From positions 124,001-188,000 of the forward strand of contig NZ_KB907622.1 of assembly GCF_000382145.1 (NCBI RefSeq): 64,000 bases of DNA, in the 5' to 3' direction. A program made the position numbers and the translations under genes. This DNA is from Psychrobacter lutiphocae DSM 21542. GTDB taxonomy: Bacteria; Pseudomonadota; Gammaproteobacteria; Pseudomonadales; Moraxellaceae. Below, one piece after another: positions 53,732 to 63,385 of the stretch. Under the pieces are notes generated by a model. That model was not told the DNA's origin. It did no database searches and saw nothing but the letters and a program-made list of their open reading frames with translations. Every line of letters begins with the position of its first letter. Within the stretch, counting starts at the first letter, position 1.

Positions 53732-54349
53732 TTAAGGCGTTAAATGTAAAAAAGCCATCGCTGTCATCAAGGCATCATTATAAGCGTCATGAGCGCCAAG
53801 CTCTGGAATACCCAGCTCATTACAAATAGCGGTTAGCTGCTGCGCTTGGTGTGCAACGCCTTGGGTACGGTTGCCGCTATAACGATTATAAAGATGGCGA
53901 ATGTCAATCACTGGATTGGGTAGCGGTGTACCCATATAGGCTTTAACTAAAGGGTTTAAAAAGCTCATATCCAGCTGGGGAAAAAAACCAACTATCGGGC
54001 GGTTGCCAATAAAGGGTAATAAGCTTGCTAACATCTGCTCATAGCTTAACCCTTGCTCGACATCTATTGGGCGTAGTCCATGAATAATAATGGTGTCTTT
54101 GGTTGGCATCACAGGTGGACGACAAATTAAATGTAATCCTTCAGCCGTATCTATCACCGAACCGTTGATATGAATAGCAGCGACAGAGAGTAGGTGATTT
54201 TTTTTGGCATTGAGTCCAGTCATTTCACAATCAATGGCAACCCATTGCTTGTCAGTCGCAGGTGCAAACATAGAGGTATATTCAGGACGTGATAATTGTC
54301 GCTGATACCAAGACGCCTTTAAGCGCTGTGCTGTGCTGCGAATACTCAT
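53732..54349 (-). CDS. DEDDh 3'-5' exonuclease (DnaQ-like)
   Basis: The 205-residue protein has the three exonuclease motifs: WVAIDCEMTGL (ExoI, with Asp and Glu), VGFFPQLDMSFL (ExoII) and GAHDAYNDALMTA (ExoIII, with His and Asp). This is the DnaQ/epsilon-like fold, but without a Pol III context. It lies 25 bp after the gene for a cNMP/CBS/DUF294 protein, a pairing found in several gammaproteobacteria; the functional link is not known. ATG 54349 has GGAG 8 nt upstream. Confidence 0.88.
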   Translation of the reverse strand: MSIRSTAQRLKASWYQRQLSRPEYTSMFAPATDKQWVAIDCEMTGLNAKKNHLLSVAAIHINGSVIDTAEGLHLICRPPVMPTKDTIIIHGLRPIDVEQGLSYEQMLASLLPFIGNRPIVGFFPQLDMSFLNPLVKAYMGTPLPNPVIDIRHLYNRYSGNRTQGVAHQAQQLTAICNELGIPELGAHDAYNDALMTAMAFLHLTP

Positions 54350-54374
54350 GATCAAACTCCATTTGTGATAAAAA

Positions 54375-56600
54375 TTAAGCAATCTCTAATTGATAGCGTT
54401 GACGTAGCTCATTTTTAAAGCTTTTTACCACATTTAAACACTCTTTTAATAAGTCTCTTTCTAATGCTGATAAAGTAGTGGGATCAACTTGGCGTGCGGT
54501 TTTATCCTCAGTTGCTAAAGCAATGTCGAGCCGCTGCGCCATAAAAAACTCCAACACATCATTAAGTGTTTCTGCGCGTTTGGCACTAATAACCTTTGCT
54601 CGGACCAAGGCTTGAAGGCGTGCTTTGCTACTAGTGACATCTAAGATATCCTGCTCAAGTGCCAAGGTGCGAATACCATGCACTAAAGGGAAAAGCCCTG
54701 CTTTTTTTAAATCTATATCCTGTCCTAACGGCTTGCCAATTAGTGGCATGAACTTCTTCCACCATTGGCTGACATCACCAAACTGTAACGCAGCTTGTGC
54801 AAAGCTGCGAATAAACATCGGATCAGCACTACGGTGCGCCACTTGTAAGTGTTTGCGCAATCCTTCTAATAGGCACTCGTCGCCGCATACATAGGAGGCA
54901 TCTAATAAGGAAGCTAACCATATGGCGTGTTCAGGCTGATTTTGATGAAACCAATTACTCACTTGTGATTTAAACTGAGCAAGTGGTAGTCGCCATTGTG
55001 GATTGTTCATCATGATATTGCCATCACACAGTGGGTATCCCATTTCTGCTAAGGTTTGATTAAATAGATCTGCATAGGCTGCTAGATTTGAGTCATTAAA
55101 GCCATTTCTGATAATTAGCGCATTGTCTTGATCGGTACGCATGATTTGCTCACCACGACCTTCAGAGCCCATGACAATAATACAAGTATTGTTAAAGACA
55201 TCATCTGGCACAATCAAACGCCAAAGCTTGGCAAATACGTGGGCATTTAATACTTGTACGATACGACTAATCACCCCAATTTTAATGCCATTATGGTGTT
55301 GTGAGCGGATATAACGACCTATTTGATCAACAGGTATTTTTAGGCTTTCAATTGTCTCTGCCTGCTCTATTTGAACTGTAATTAGCTGTGAATGATGGCT
55401 CAAAAATGCCAGTAGATCACTTTGACCGAGTACACCAATCACTTCTTGATTGGCATCCAATACAGGTAGCCTGTGTACTCGGTGGCGTATCATAGCCAGC
55501 AAGGCTTCACTGACGTCTTGATCATAAGCTATGGTATGCAGTTTGAATTTGGCATAATCTCGACATAAGGTGGTATTCATATCGATTCGCTCACTGACTG
55601 CACGGCAGATATCTGCATCAGTTAAGATGCCAAGATTGTGTTGCATAGATCGGGTGGGGTGGCGCTCTATGTTGTTGATGCGTTTGACCAATACATGTTT
55701 TAACCCAGCTTGGGTCATGGTTTTTGCCGCCTCATATAAGCTGGCAGTTTCAGAGATGGTATGTACCTCGAGCATACTGATGGCAGTTACTGGCTGTAAC
55801 ATGAGCTGTTGAGACTCTGCTTGAATGCTATTAGCTGGAGCTTGGTTTGTGGTTGTATGTTGAGCTTCGCTATTGGCAGTATGAGCCAGATCTGCATCTT
55901 GTTCTGGTAGGGAGTTATCCAAGGTATTTGGCTGATTGGTCTGAGCCACTTTATTAAAATATAAATTGCTACCAGAGTGTAATGGTTGCTGTGAGTGCAA
56001 TGGCTGTTGAACAGTAGGTTGTGCAGTCAATTGAGATGAGTGCTCTTGCTGTGATAATGGCTGTACTAAAGGGGAATAAAGATGATGTGAATGAGCAAAA
56101 CGTCCAGATTTTGTGCGCTCATGATAGGCCTTCATTCGCTGTGCAAGCTCACCGCTAAGCAGGTTGCAAATATGTTGATTTTGGCGTGATAGCTTGTCGA
56201 TAACTTGTGCGCTGACTTGTAGCAATAAGCTATCTTCAATCGCTTGATAGTGATAAAAAGGGCTCTCTGCTAGGTTGTGGTTGGTTGCTTCAGAAGCTAT
56301 TGCTTTGTTAAATCTGGCATCAAAGCTTGCATCAAAAACAGTCATGATGCTACCGTCTGGCTGCTTGCGAGCATCAAACCAGTCATTGCTATAAGTGCTG
56401 GCAACAAACTCGCCCACTTCATCACCAGCGAGTATTTGCTGGATACGTCCTTTTAATACCACATAAAAATACGGATAGTGCTCTGCGGTTAAAAACTCCT
56501 GCTTGGCTAAATACAAAATTTTGGCATGCTTTTTTAACAGTAGACGCTCATTGGCGTTTAATACGTCAAATGGTGGTTGGGTAAAGTCTAGTCTGCTCAT
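54375..56600 (-). CDS. cNMP-binding / CBS-pair / DUF294 putative nucleotidyltransferase
   Basis: The 741-residue multidomain protein has, in order, a cyclic-nucleotide-binding-like domain (about 1-150, with YFYVVLKGRIQQILAG), a Gln/His/Ser-rich linker (about 180-270), a tandem CBS domain (about 280-410, with GILTDADICRAV and HRLPVLDANQEVIGVLGQSDLL), and a GlnD-like nucleotidyltransferase core. The core has GSEGRGEQ near residues 478-485 followed by RTDQDNALI, with a DUF294 C-terminal domain beyond. It looks like a regulatory signalling protein controlled by nucleotide and adenosine ligands. The substrate is unknown. The start has GGGAG at good distance. Confidence 0.85.
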   Translation of the reverse strand: MSRLDFTQPPFDVLNANERLLLKKHAKILYLAKQEFLTAEHYPYFYVVLKGRIQQILAGDEVGEFVASTYSNDWFDARKQPDGSIMTVFDASFDARFNKAIASEATNHNLAESPFYHYQAIEDSLLLQVSAQVIDKLSRQNQHICNLLSGELAQRMKAYHERTKSGRFAHSHHLYSPLVQPLSQQEHSSQLTAQPTVQQPLHSQQPLHSGSNLYFNKVAQTNQPNTLDNSLPEQDADLAHTANSEAQHTTTNQAPANSIQAESQQLMLQPVTAISMLEVHTISETASLYEAAKTMTQAGLKHVLVKRINNIERHPTRSMQHNLGILTDADICRAVSERIDMNTTLCRDYAKFKLHTIAYDQDVSEALLAMIRHRVHRLPVLDANQEVIGVLGQSDLLAFLSHHSQLITVQIEQAETIESLKIPVDQIGRYIRSQHHNGIKIGVISRIVQVLNAHVFAKLWRLIVPDDVFNNTCIIVMGSEGRGEQIMRTDQDNALIIRNGFNDSNLAAYADLFNQTLAEMGYPLCDGNIMMNNPQWRLPLAQFKSQVSNWFHQNQPEHAIWLASLLDASYVCGDECLLEGLRKHLQVAHRSADPMFIRSFAQAALQFGDVSQWWKKFMPLIGKPLGQDIDLKKAGLFPLVHGIRTLALEQDILDVTSSKARLQALVRAKVISAKRAETLNDVLEFFMAQRLDIALATEDKTARQVDPTTLSALERDLLKECLNVVKSFKNELRQRYQLEIA

Positions 56601-56686
56601 AAACCGCTCCCTGGTTTTATTGCATTTATTTTATTGTTGCTGTTTTATCGTTTTATTGTCTGTTGTGCTTGGTTAAGTGAGCACAA

Positions 56687-57949
56687 TTAAATCGATTTTT
56701 CTAATAGGCTTTTGATACGTTCAATAGCCTGTTGGCTTTCTTCGATACTGGCAACCAAGGCGAGACGTACAAATCCCTTGCCTGGGTTAACACCATCAAT
56801 CTCACGTGACAAATAGCGTCCAGCTAGTGCGTGAATATTTAGTTTTTCATATAAAGCTTTTACAAAGGCTTCATCATCTGGCTCACCCTGAGCATCGACA
56901 AAAGGCTTGGGCGCTTGCACCCACAGATAAAAGCCGGCATCTGGTTTGCGTAACGTCAACTTGTCGCCCAGATGCTGCATCCATAACTCAAATTTTTGTG
57001 CGTATAACTGCCGATTTTGTGCCACATGCGTTTCATCTTGCCAAGCTGCGATAGAAGCCAATTGATGGTGAATGGGTAGAGCACAACCTTGATAGGTGCG
57101 GTACTGTAAATAAGGGCGTAGCAAGTTGGCATCACCAGCGATAAAACCTGAGCGTAGACCAGGTAAGTTTGAGCGCTTAGATAGTGAGTGAAAAACGACA
57201 CAGTTTTGGTAATTATTACGACCAAGCTGAGCACAAGCCTCCAGTAGACCTATGGGCGGCGTATCAAAATATAACTCACTATAACATTCATCGCTGGCAA
57301 TAATAAAGTTATGCTTATCCGACAGATCAAGCAATGCCTGCCAGTCCTCTAGAGTAAATACAGCACCTGTGGGATTATTGGGACTACAAACAAAGACGAT
57401 TTGGGTGCGATCCCAGACTTCGCTTGGTACCAAATGATAATCACCTTTAAAGTCATTATTAGCTGTGCAAGGTACAAAGTATGGTGTAGCACCTGCTAGT
57501 AATGCAGCGCCTTCATAAATTTGATAAAAAGGATTGGGCATCACTATGAAAGGAGCGCTATTTGATAGAGTACAGTTCGTGTTTTGAACTCTACTTGGAT
57601 TTGATGTATTTGAATTAATAGCAGCTTGTACAAAGCTAAACAAGGCCTCACGAGTACCCATAACAGGAATAATTTGACTATCAGCACTGATGCTATTTAG
57701 GGAAAAGCGCTGTTGTAGCCAGTCACCGATAGTTTTACGTAGCTCAGGCAAACCATTGGTAGTAGGGTAGTTTTGTACTTTATTTAGATTATCAGCTAAG
57801 ATTTGTAGTACAAATTTTGGTGGCTCATGTTTAGGCTCGCCAATACCAAGCTTAATAGTGTCGTAATCTTTGTTGGCTATTGAGTCGGCTAACAAAGTTG
57901 CCATCTTGGCAAAGGGGTAGGGATGTAGTAAGTCTAATTTTGGATTCAT
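56687..57949 (-). CDS. dapC: succinyldiaminopimelate transaminase
   Basis: DapC is the PLP-dependent aminotransferase that makes N-succinyl-LL-diaminopimelate in lysine and peptidoglycan precursor synthesis. The 420-residue fold-type I protein has LGIGEPKHEPP, NYPTTNGLPELR, CSPNNPTGAVFT, DECYSELYF and the PLP-lysine motif HSLSKRSNLPGLRSGF, which is characteristic of DapC/PatA-type enzymes. It follows glnD (92 bp) on the same strand, a common arrangement in gammaproteobacteria. DapC could also be replaced by ArgD in some species, but this sequence is of the dedicated type. Confidence 0.92.
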   Translation of the reverse strand: MNPKLDLLHPYPFAKMATLLADSIANKDYDTIKLGIGEPKHEPPKFVLQILADNLNKVQNYPTTNGLPELRKTIGDWLQQRFSLNSISADSQIIPVMGTREALFSFVQAAINSNTSNPSRVQNTNCTLSNSAPFIVMPNPFYQIYEGAALLAGATPYFVPCTANNDFKGDYHLVPSEVWDRTQIVFVCSPNNPTGAVFTLEDWQALLDLSDKHNFIIASDECYSELYFDTPPIGLLEACAQLGRNNYQNCVVFHSLSKRSNLPGLRSGFIAGDANLLRPYLQYRTYQGCALPIHHQLASIAAWQDETHVAQNRQLYAQKFELWMQHLGDKLTLRKPDAGFYLWVQAPKPFVDAQGEPDDEAFVKALYEKLNIHALAGRYLSREIDGVNPGKGFVRLALVASIEESQQAIERIKSLLEKSI

Positions 57950-58041
57950 AATGTGTTTGGGTGCCTGTTAATTAAGTATCAGTATCGGTGAACTTTATGC
58001 AAATGCCACTGCGTTAATAAGGACATTGCAACAGACACCAC

Positions 58042-60732
58042 CTAATTTGACGTGGTTAAAATATCCATTAACGCTTGTTTTAAACGCTCAAGCTTGCTAT
58101 TGCTTAATGGTGCATCATTGAGATCACTAATATAAAACATATCTTCAGCACGTTCTCCTAAAGTGGTAATACGTGCAGCGTGAACCTCGATTTGTTCGTT
58201 TAAAAACACCTGACCAATGCGAGCCAGTAACCCAGGCTGATCTAGTGTGGTTAGGCTCATGATATGCTGACGACTTGCCTCGTTATAGTGAAAATCAATC
58301 TGAGTGGGTACTTGAAAGTTTTTCAGTCGTCTTGGCAGGCGTTTTTGCACAAGTTTTGGTGTTTCTGGGTTTTTAAAGGCATCAATTAGGCGCTCACTTA
58401 GCTCTTCACGTGATTCAGGGTCACTAAGCAAGGTGCCATGTCTATCAAGCAACACATATGAGTCTAACGCAAAATCTCGGGTAGCGGTAATAATTCTGGC
58501 ATCCAGCACATCTAAATTCATTTGATCAAACACGGCCATGGTGACTGCAAACAAATTGGCTTGGTTTTGAGTATAAATAAAGATTTGTACCGCATCGAGT
58601 GCCAACTCTTGATGCTCACGTAGCACGATTAATGGCTCGCTATTACTATCAGATGCTTTACCCAAAGGTGGATGGTTTAAGATGGCTTCAGTATGCCACA
58701 TAATGGCTTCGGGGATTTCACGTAAAAAGTACTCATCACCCAGCTCATCCCATAGTGCCAACACTTCTTCTCGATTCATGTGCTTATTATCTGCCTTATC
58801 AAGCAAAGCAAGCGCTTGCTGTCGAGTAGTGGCTATCATTTCTTGGCGATTGGTCGGGGCATCCAAATCAGCACGCAAAATACGGCGTGTTTGAGTGTAT
58901 AGTTGCTTCATTAAGGTCGCACGCCAACTGTTCCAAAGCTGTGGATTGGTAGCATTCATGTCAGCAACGGTCAATACATACAAATGATTTAGGTGAGTAA
59001 CATTACCCACTATGTTGGCAAATTTGGTAACAACTTCGGGATCTGAGATGTCTTGTTTTTGTGCCGTCATTGACATTAATAGGTGATAACGAGTGAGCCA
59101 GCCGATGAGTTTGGCATCTGTATCACTCATACCATGTGCCAGACAAAACTCAATGGCATCTTTTTCGCCCAGTTCACTGTGATCTCCGCCCCGACCTTTG
59201 GCGATATCATGGAAAATGGCGGCCAACACCAAAATTTCTTTACGCTCAATACGCTGATAAATGGAGCTTACTAAGGCAAAGTCGTCCTTGTATTTGGGGT
59301 CAGTAAAGCGGTGCAACATACGCACCAGTAGCAAAATATGCTCATCGACCGTATAGCGGTGGAATAAGTCATATTGCATGAGTCCAATTAAATTGACAAA
59401 CTGTGGCATATAACCAGCCAGCACTCCATAACGCTTCATGATGCGTAGTCGTTGAAATAGATAGTTTTGTTGCTTTAAGTTATCTAAAAACAAGGCTTTA
59501 TGTGTTGGATTATCACGATAGGCTTGATCTATACCACGTGCGGCAATTTTTAACGCTCTTAATGTACGGGTACGAATCTTTTTGATGCCCTGCTGTCCCA
59601 TCAGCAAAAACATCTCCAAAATGGCTTCTGGGTGTTGTGCAAAAACATGGTGATGGGCAATAGCAATTTGATCACCAATTCGGTTAAAGTGAGCATTAAG
59701 CACAGACTTTTTAGGTCGTTGATTGTCTGGCAGACGGGCTTCGATCAAGGTTTCATAATAATGAGAGGTCAGCATCTCAGCAAGGGTTGAGATTTGCATA
59801 GCGCAGCGGTAATAATCACGCATAAAGTTCTCAACTGCGCTATTAGGCTCATCCTCTTCCGTCTGTTCGTAGCCCATTAGTTTGGCAATATCACGTTGAT
59901 AATCAAACAGTAGCTTGTTTTCATTGCGCCCAGTCAGATGATGCAGATGATGACGAATTTGCCATAAAAAGCCTTCGGCAAACATCAGCTCATCAAATTC
60001 CTTTTCGGTCAAAAACTCTTGTGGTACTAAATCATAAAGCTTGCTAATACGGAAGTAACGTTTGGTAATCCAGCCGACAGTGTGGATATCACGCAGACCA
60101 CCAGGTGATTTTTTGATATCTGGCTCTAGGTTATATTCTGTGCTGTTATGACTTAGATAACGTGCCCGTGCTTCTGCCATTTTGGCATCATAAAAGTCTT
60201 TTTGTGACCACACTTCTTGCACTACATTATTAGGTATAACGCTTAAGTCTTCATTGCCAGTAAGCAGTCGTGCTTCAAGTAGATTGGTTGCAACCGTAAC
60301 ATCCACGGCAACTTGCAGACAGTCCTCTATACTACGAACTGCAATGCCAGGCTCGATACCGATATCCCATAAGCGGGCGACAAAGGCATCGACTTTTAAT
60401 GATTCTTTTTCGGTCAACGTATCAGGTGCCAATAACAAGATATCCACATCAGAGTAAGGTGACAGCTCACCACGACCATAGCCACCTACTGCAAATAACG
60501 CCAGTCGAGTTTGCTCAAGCTGATGATATTTAAATAAAGCGATAAGCAAGTTGTCAATGGCAGAGGCGCGCGCAGCAACCAATTGTCTAATATTAACCCC
60601 TTGTTCTAAAGCTTGAGAGATGTCTTTTTCTATTTGTTTTAGCCAGTCAGGAACGCCTAGATTTCGGGAGTTACTATTTTTGAAATCAGGTAGTGGAGTT
60701 GTTAAAGTTTCAGCCGGCTCATTGATAAACAT
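58042..60732 (-). CDS. glnD: [Protein-PII] uridylyltransferase/uridylyl-removing enzyme
   Basis: GlnD adds or removes UMP on PII (GlnB/GlnK) in response to glutamine. The 896-residue protein has the N-terminal nucleotidyltransferase domain with GGYGRGELSPYSDVDILLL, the GlnD-PII linker (LRDIHTVGWITKRYF), an HD hydrolase domain (IFHDIAKGRGGDHSELG), and two C-terminal ACT domains (FAVTMAVFDQMNLDVLDARI and RPG-like DQPGLLARIGQVF). ATG 60732 (MFINEPAE) is preferred to an in-frame start at 60825, which would add an unmatched hydrophobic 31-residue stretch. It precedes dapC. Confidence 0.95.
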   Translation of the reverse strand: MFINEPAETLTTPLPDFKNSNSRNLGVPDWLKQIEKDISQALEQGVNIRQLVAARASAIDNLLIALFKYHQLEQTRLALFAVGGYGRGELSPYSDVDILLLAPDTLTEKESLKVDAFVARLWDIGIEPGIAVRSIEDCLQVAVDVTVATNLLEARLLTGNEDLSVIPNNVVQEVWSQKDFYDAKMAEARARYLSHNSTEYNLEPDIKKSPGGLRDIHTVGWITKRYFRISKLYDLVPQEFLTEKEFDELMFAEGFLWQIRHHLHHLTGRNENKLLFDYQRDIAKLMGYEQTEEDEPNSAVENFMRDYYRCAMQISTLAEMLTSHYYETLIEARLPDNQRPKKSVLNAHFNRIGDQIAIAHHHVFAQHPEAILEMFLLMGQQGIKKIRTRTLRALKIAARGIDQAYRDNPTHKALFLDNLKQQNYLFQRLRIMKRYGVLAGYMPQFVNLIGLMQYDLFHRYTVDEHILLLVRMLHRFTDPKYKDDFALVSSIYQRIERKEILVLAAIFHDIAKGRGGDHSELGEKDAIEFCLAHGMSDTDAKLIGWLTRYHLLMSMTAQKQDISDPEVVTKFANIVGNVTHLNHLYVLTVADMNATNPQLWNSWRATLMKQLYTQTRRILRADLDAPTNRQEMIATTRQQALALLDKADNKHMNREEVLALWDELGDEYFLREIPEAIMWHTEAILNHPPLGKASDSNSEPLIVLREHQELALDAVQIFIYTQNQANLFAVTMAVFDQMNLDVLDARIITATRDFALDSYVLLDRHGTLLSDPESREELSERLIDAFKNPETPKLVQKRLPRRLKNFQVPTQIDFHYNEASRQHIMSLTTLDQPGLLARIGQVFLNEQIEVHAARITTLGERAEDMFYISDLNDAPLSNSKLERLKQALMDILTTSN

Positions 60733-60805
60733 AGAAAAATCCAAACAGGGTATGTGATAACTTGAGGTTATAATAGGGCAAAAAGTTATAATAGGGCAAA
60801 TTTTA

Positions 60806-60836
60806 AGCAAAAAAAAGACTGCCAAAGCAGTCTTTT
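60806..60836 (-). terminator. terminator after map
   Basis: The stem AAAAGACTGC (60813-60822) pairs with GCAGTCTTTT (60827-60836) around a CAAA loop. On the minus strand a T-run follows, so it ends the map transcript before glnD. Confidence 0.85.
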
Positions 60837-60844
60837 GTAGCTTC

Positions 60845-61645
60845 CTAAGTCGTTAAAAAACTCAAATCTTCTTCCGGACGGGTGGTAAATACTTCACAGC
60901 CATTGTCGGTGACCATGAGCGTGTGTTCCCACTGTGCGGATAACTTGCGGTCTTTAGTAATCGCTGTCCACTGATCTGGCAAGATTTTGGTTTTCCAAGT
61001 GCCTTGGTTAATCATCGGCTCAATGGTGAAAGTCATGCCCGTTTTTAGCTCCATACCCGTGCCTTTGCGACCATAGTGCATGACTTGCGGCTCATGGTGG
61101 AACTGATTGCTGATGCCATGTCCACAGAACTCACGAACGATACTAAAGCGCTCTGGCTCAACCACTTCTTGAATGGCAGCACCGATGTCACCTAAGTGAG
61201 CACCATTTTTTACCGCAGCCATACCGGCATAAAGGGCTTTTTGCGCCACATCACAGATGCGCTGCGCCATGATAGAACCTTCGCCGATAATCCACATTTT
61301 TGAGGTATCGCCGTAATAGCCATCTTTGATCACAGTCACGTCAATGTTGATGATATCGCCATCTTTCAGGATTTTATTATCTGAAGGAATGCCGTGACAC
61401 ACCACATGGTTAACCGAAGTACATACTGATTTTGGAAATGGCGGCTGCCCATAATTTAGCGGAGCAGGGATGGCGCCTTGCACATCAACAATATAGTCGT
61501 GAGCAAGCTGGTTTAAGGCTTCTGTGGTCATGCCTTCTTTGACGTGGTCATCAAGCATGACTAAAACGTCGCTGGCAAGTTTACCAGCAACTCTCATTTT
61601 TTCTATCGCATCGGGTGCGAGAATTAGATTGTTTGTATTGGTCAT
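60845..61645 (-). CDS. map: methionine aminopeptidase, type I
   Basis: Map removes the N-terminal formyl-free Met from nascent proteins. The 266-residue protein has the MetAP type I pattern: ICTSVNHVVCHGIPSD-type SVNHVVCHGIP, IINIDVTVIKDGYYGDTSKMWIIG carrying the two Asp ligands, HGISNQFHHEP with His, FTIEPMINQG with Glu, and WEHTLMVTDNGCEVFT with the last Glu. It is divergent from rpsB and tsf, the classical map-rpsB-tsf neighbourhood. A terminator follows. Confidence 0.97.
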   Translation of the reverse strand: MTNTNNLILAPDAIEKMRVAGKLASDVLVMLDDHVKEGMTTEALNQLAHDYIVDVQGAIPAPLNYGQPPFPKSVCTSVNHVVCHGIPSDNKILKDGDIINIDVTVIKDGYYGDTSKMWIIGEGSIMAQRICDVAQKALYAGMAAVKNGAHLGDIGAAIQEVVEPERFSIVREFCGHGISNQFHHEPQVMHYGRKGTGMELKTGMTFTIEPMINQGTWKTKILPDQWTAITKDRKLSAQWEHTLMVTDNGCEVFTTRPEEDLSFLTT

Positions 61646-61842
61646 AATGTGTTAGATGTTACGTTATTAGTTATGAAGTTGAATTTTTTAGCTATGAATT
61701 TGAATTAAGGCGTATGCCTTATGTTATATGCCAAGTTATATATAAAGGTCATATTAGTCATATAAAGGTCACATCAATATAGGCGGTTATTATAACACAG
61801 ACGCTTGAGTATTTAATTTGTGGCTGTGTTACTAAATTGATG

Positions 61843-61914
61843 GGCTTTGAGTTAAAAGTTATAGATTAACGGCTTTGAGTTAAAAGTTATAGATTAACGG
61901 CTTTGAGTTAAAGA
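61843..61914 (+). repeat. 28-bp tandem repeat, two and a half copies
   Basis: The unit starts GGCTTTGAGTTAAAAGTTAT and ends AGATTAAC, at 61843 and 61871, with a third partial copy at 61899. Confidence 0.9.
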
Positions 61915-62276
61915 TTACGGACTAAGGATTACTCTAGCTTAACTTAGCCTGTCAGATTCAGATAATGGTGGGTTAAGTTTTTAGATTAGCTACTTCTACT
62001 TAATCGCAAACTGTGTTAAAATATACGCCTTGTTTTATTTCTCAAATTTACAGTGTCTGTTAATTAGTTTCAATTTAGAGTAGTTAAGATGTTAGAAGTA
62101 GTTAAGATGCTTTAATTTTAGAAAAAAACAATATAGATAGATATAACCGTAAAACCAACAGTAAATTAAAGCTTTTAATTCGATAATAAGTTTTTAATTT
62201 ATCAACCAATGACACACACATTGCGGTTAAGAGTTGCTGGGTGTTTGTCGGCTTGACTAATTTGTTCGTTATTCTG

Positions 62277-62383
62277 TGTTGTATTGGCATTAACTGCCAA
62301 ACTAACAGCAGAACAAATGCGTGTCGATGAATCGGTAATTTTTGCAATGTGGAGGCATAACCCAACTTTCAAAGGAAATACAC
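62277..62383 (+). promoter_or_regulatory. probable autoregulatory leader of rpsB (S2 leader)
   Basis: The transcript leader contains GTGGAGGCATAACCC at 62349-62363, a stretch I associate with the S2 (rpsB) leader found upstream of rpsB in many gammaproteobacteria, followed by the AAAGGA ribosome-binding site. By analogy S2 would bind here and repress its own operon. The structure was not folded. Confidence 0.4.
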
Positions 62384-63166
62384 ATGTCAAACAGTCCAAC
62401 TAACATGCCAATGCGCGATCTTCTACAAGCTGGCGCTCACTTTGGTCACCAAACTCGTTTTTGGAACCCAAAAATGAACCAGTACATCTTTGGTGCGCGT
62501 AACAAAATTCATATCATTAACCTAGAGTACACTGTAAAAGCATTCAACGACGCTTTAACTTATGTTAATGGTCTAGCTGCTAAAAACAACAAAATCTTAT
62601 TTGTTGGTACTAAGCGTGCAGCCAGTGAAGTTATCCGCGAGCAAGCACTACGTGCTGGCATGCCTTATGTTGACCATCGCTGGTTAGGCGGTATGTTGAC
62701 TAACTGGAAAACATTACGTCAGTCAATCAATCGTCTAAAAGAACTAGAAAAACAAGCCGAAGACGGTACTTTTGCGAAGCTAACTAAGCGTGAAGCATTA
62801 GAGCGTACCCGTGCTATGGAAAAACTAGAGCGCTCTTTGGGCGGTATCAAAAACATGGGCGGCTTACCAGACGCTTTATTTGTGGTTGACGTTGATCACG
62901 AAGCGATCGCTATTAAAGAAGCCAAAAACTTGGGTATCCCAGTAATCGGTATCGTTGATACCAACTCAAACCCAGACAACGTAGACTACGTTATCCCAGC
63001 AAACGATGATGCTATCCGTGCCGTAACTTTATACGTCACTCGTATGGCTGATGCGATCATTGCTGGTAAAGAATACGCCAAAACTCAAGCAGGCGGCAAT
63101 GCTGAAGCTCCAGTAGCAGCAGAAGAAGCACCTGCACAAGAAGCAGCAACTGATTCAGCTGAGTAA
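62384..63166 (+). CDS. rpsB: 30S ribosomal protein S2
   Basis: S2 is a core small-subunit protein at the back of the 30S head-body junction. The 260-residue protein has the classic [60 protein letters not shown] and [17 protein letters not shown] stretches, with an Ala/Glu-rich C-terminal tail. ATG 62384 has AAAGGA 7 nt upstream; the frame is open from 62342, but the leader motif lies there. It is followed by tsf. Confidence 0.98.
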   Translation: MSNSPTNMPMRDLLQAGAHFGHQTRFWNPKMNQYIFGARNKIHIINLEYTVKAFNDALTYVNGLAAKNNKILFVGTKRAASEVIREQALRAGMPYVDHRWLGGMLTNWKTLRQSINRLKELEKQAEDGTFAKLTKREALERTRAMEKLERSLGGIKNMGGLPDALFVVDVDHEAIAIKEAKNLGIPVIGIVDTNSNPDNVDYVIPANDDAIRAVTLYVTRMADAIIAGKEYAKTQAGGNAEAPVAAEEAPAQEAATDSAE

Positions 63167-63385
63167 TGACCTAAGCGTGTCTTTAAGAGTTTTTTTGTCT
63201 CATTGTCCATAATTTGACTTATTGCGGCATGATGTGGAAACCCTCGTCATGCCCTTGTCGTTTTATAAATTAACAATGATTTTGTAACTTATCACACTGT
63301 TTCAGACAGTGAAAGACAGGCTAACAGCTGTTACTTATTTATTTTTATACATCATAACGACTCATATACATATAGAGGAAAAGAT

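Larger units (their letters stand above)
61646..62383. other. long intergenic region between map and rpsB
   Basis: No gene. It contains the 28-bp repeat at 61843, an AT-rich TGTTAAAATATACGCC stretch (62014-62028) that may carry a -10, and the rpsB leader. Confidence 0.5.

Noticed and set aside
63296-63312. CACTGT-TTCAG-ACAGTG hairpin between rpsB and tsf as a terminator
   Set aside because: A 6-bp stem with no T-run; at most a weak processing or attenuation site, so not listed.
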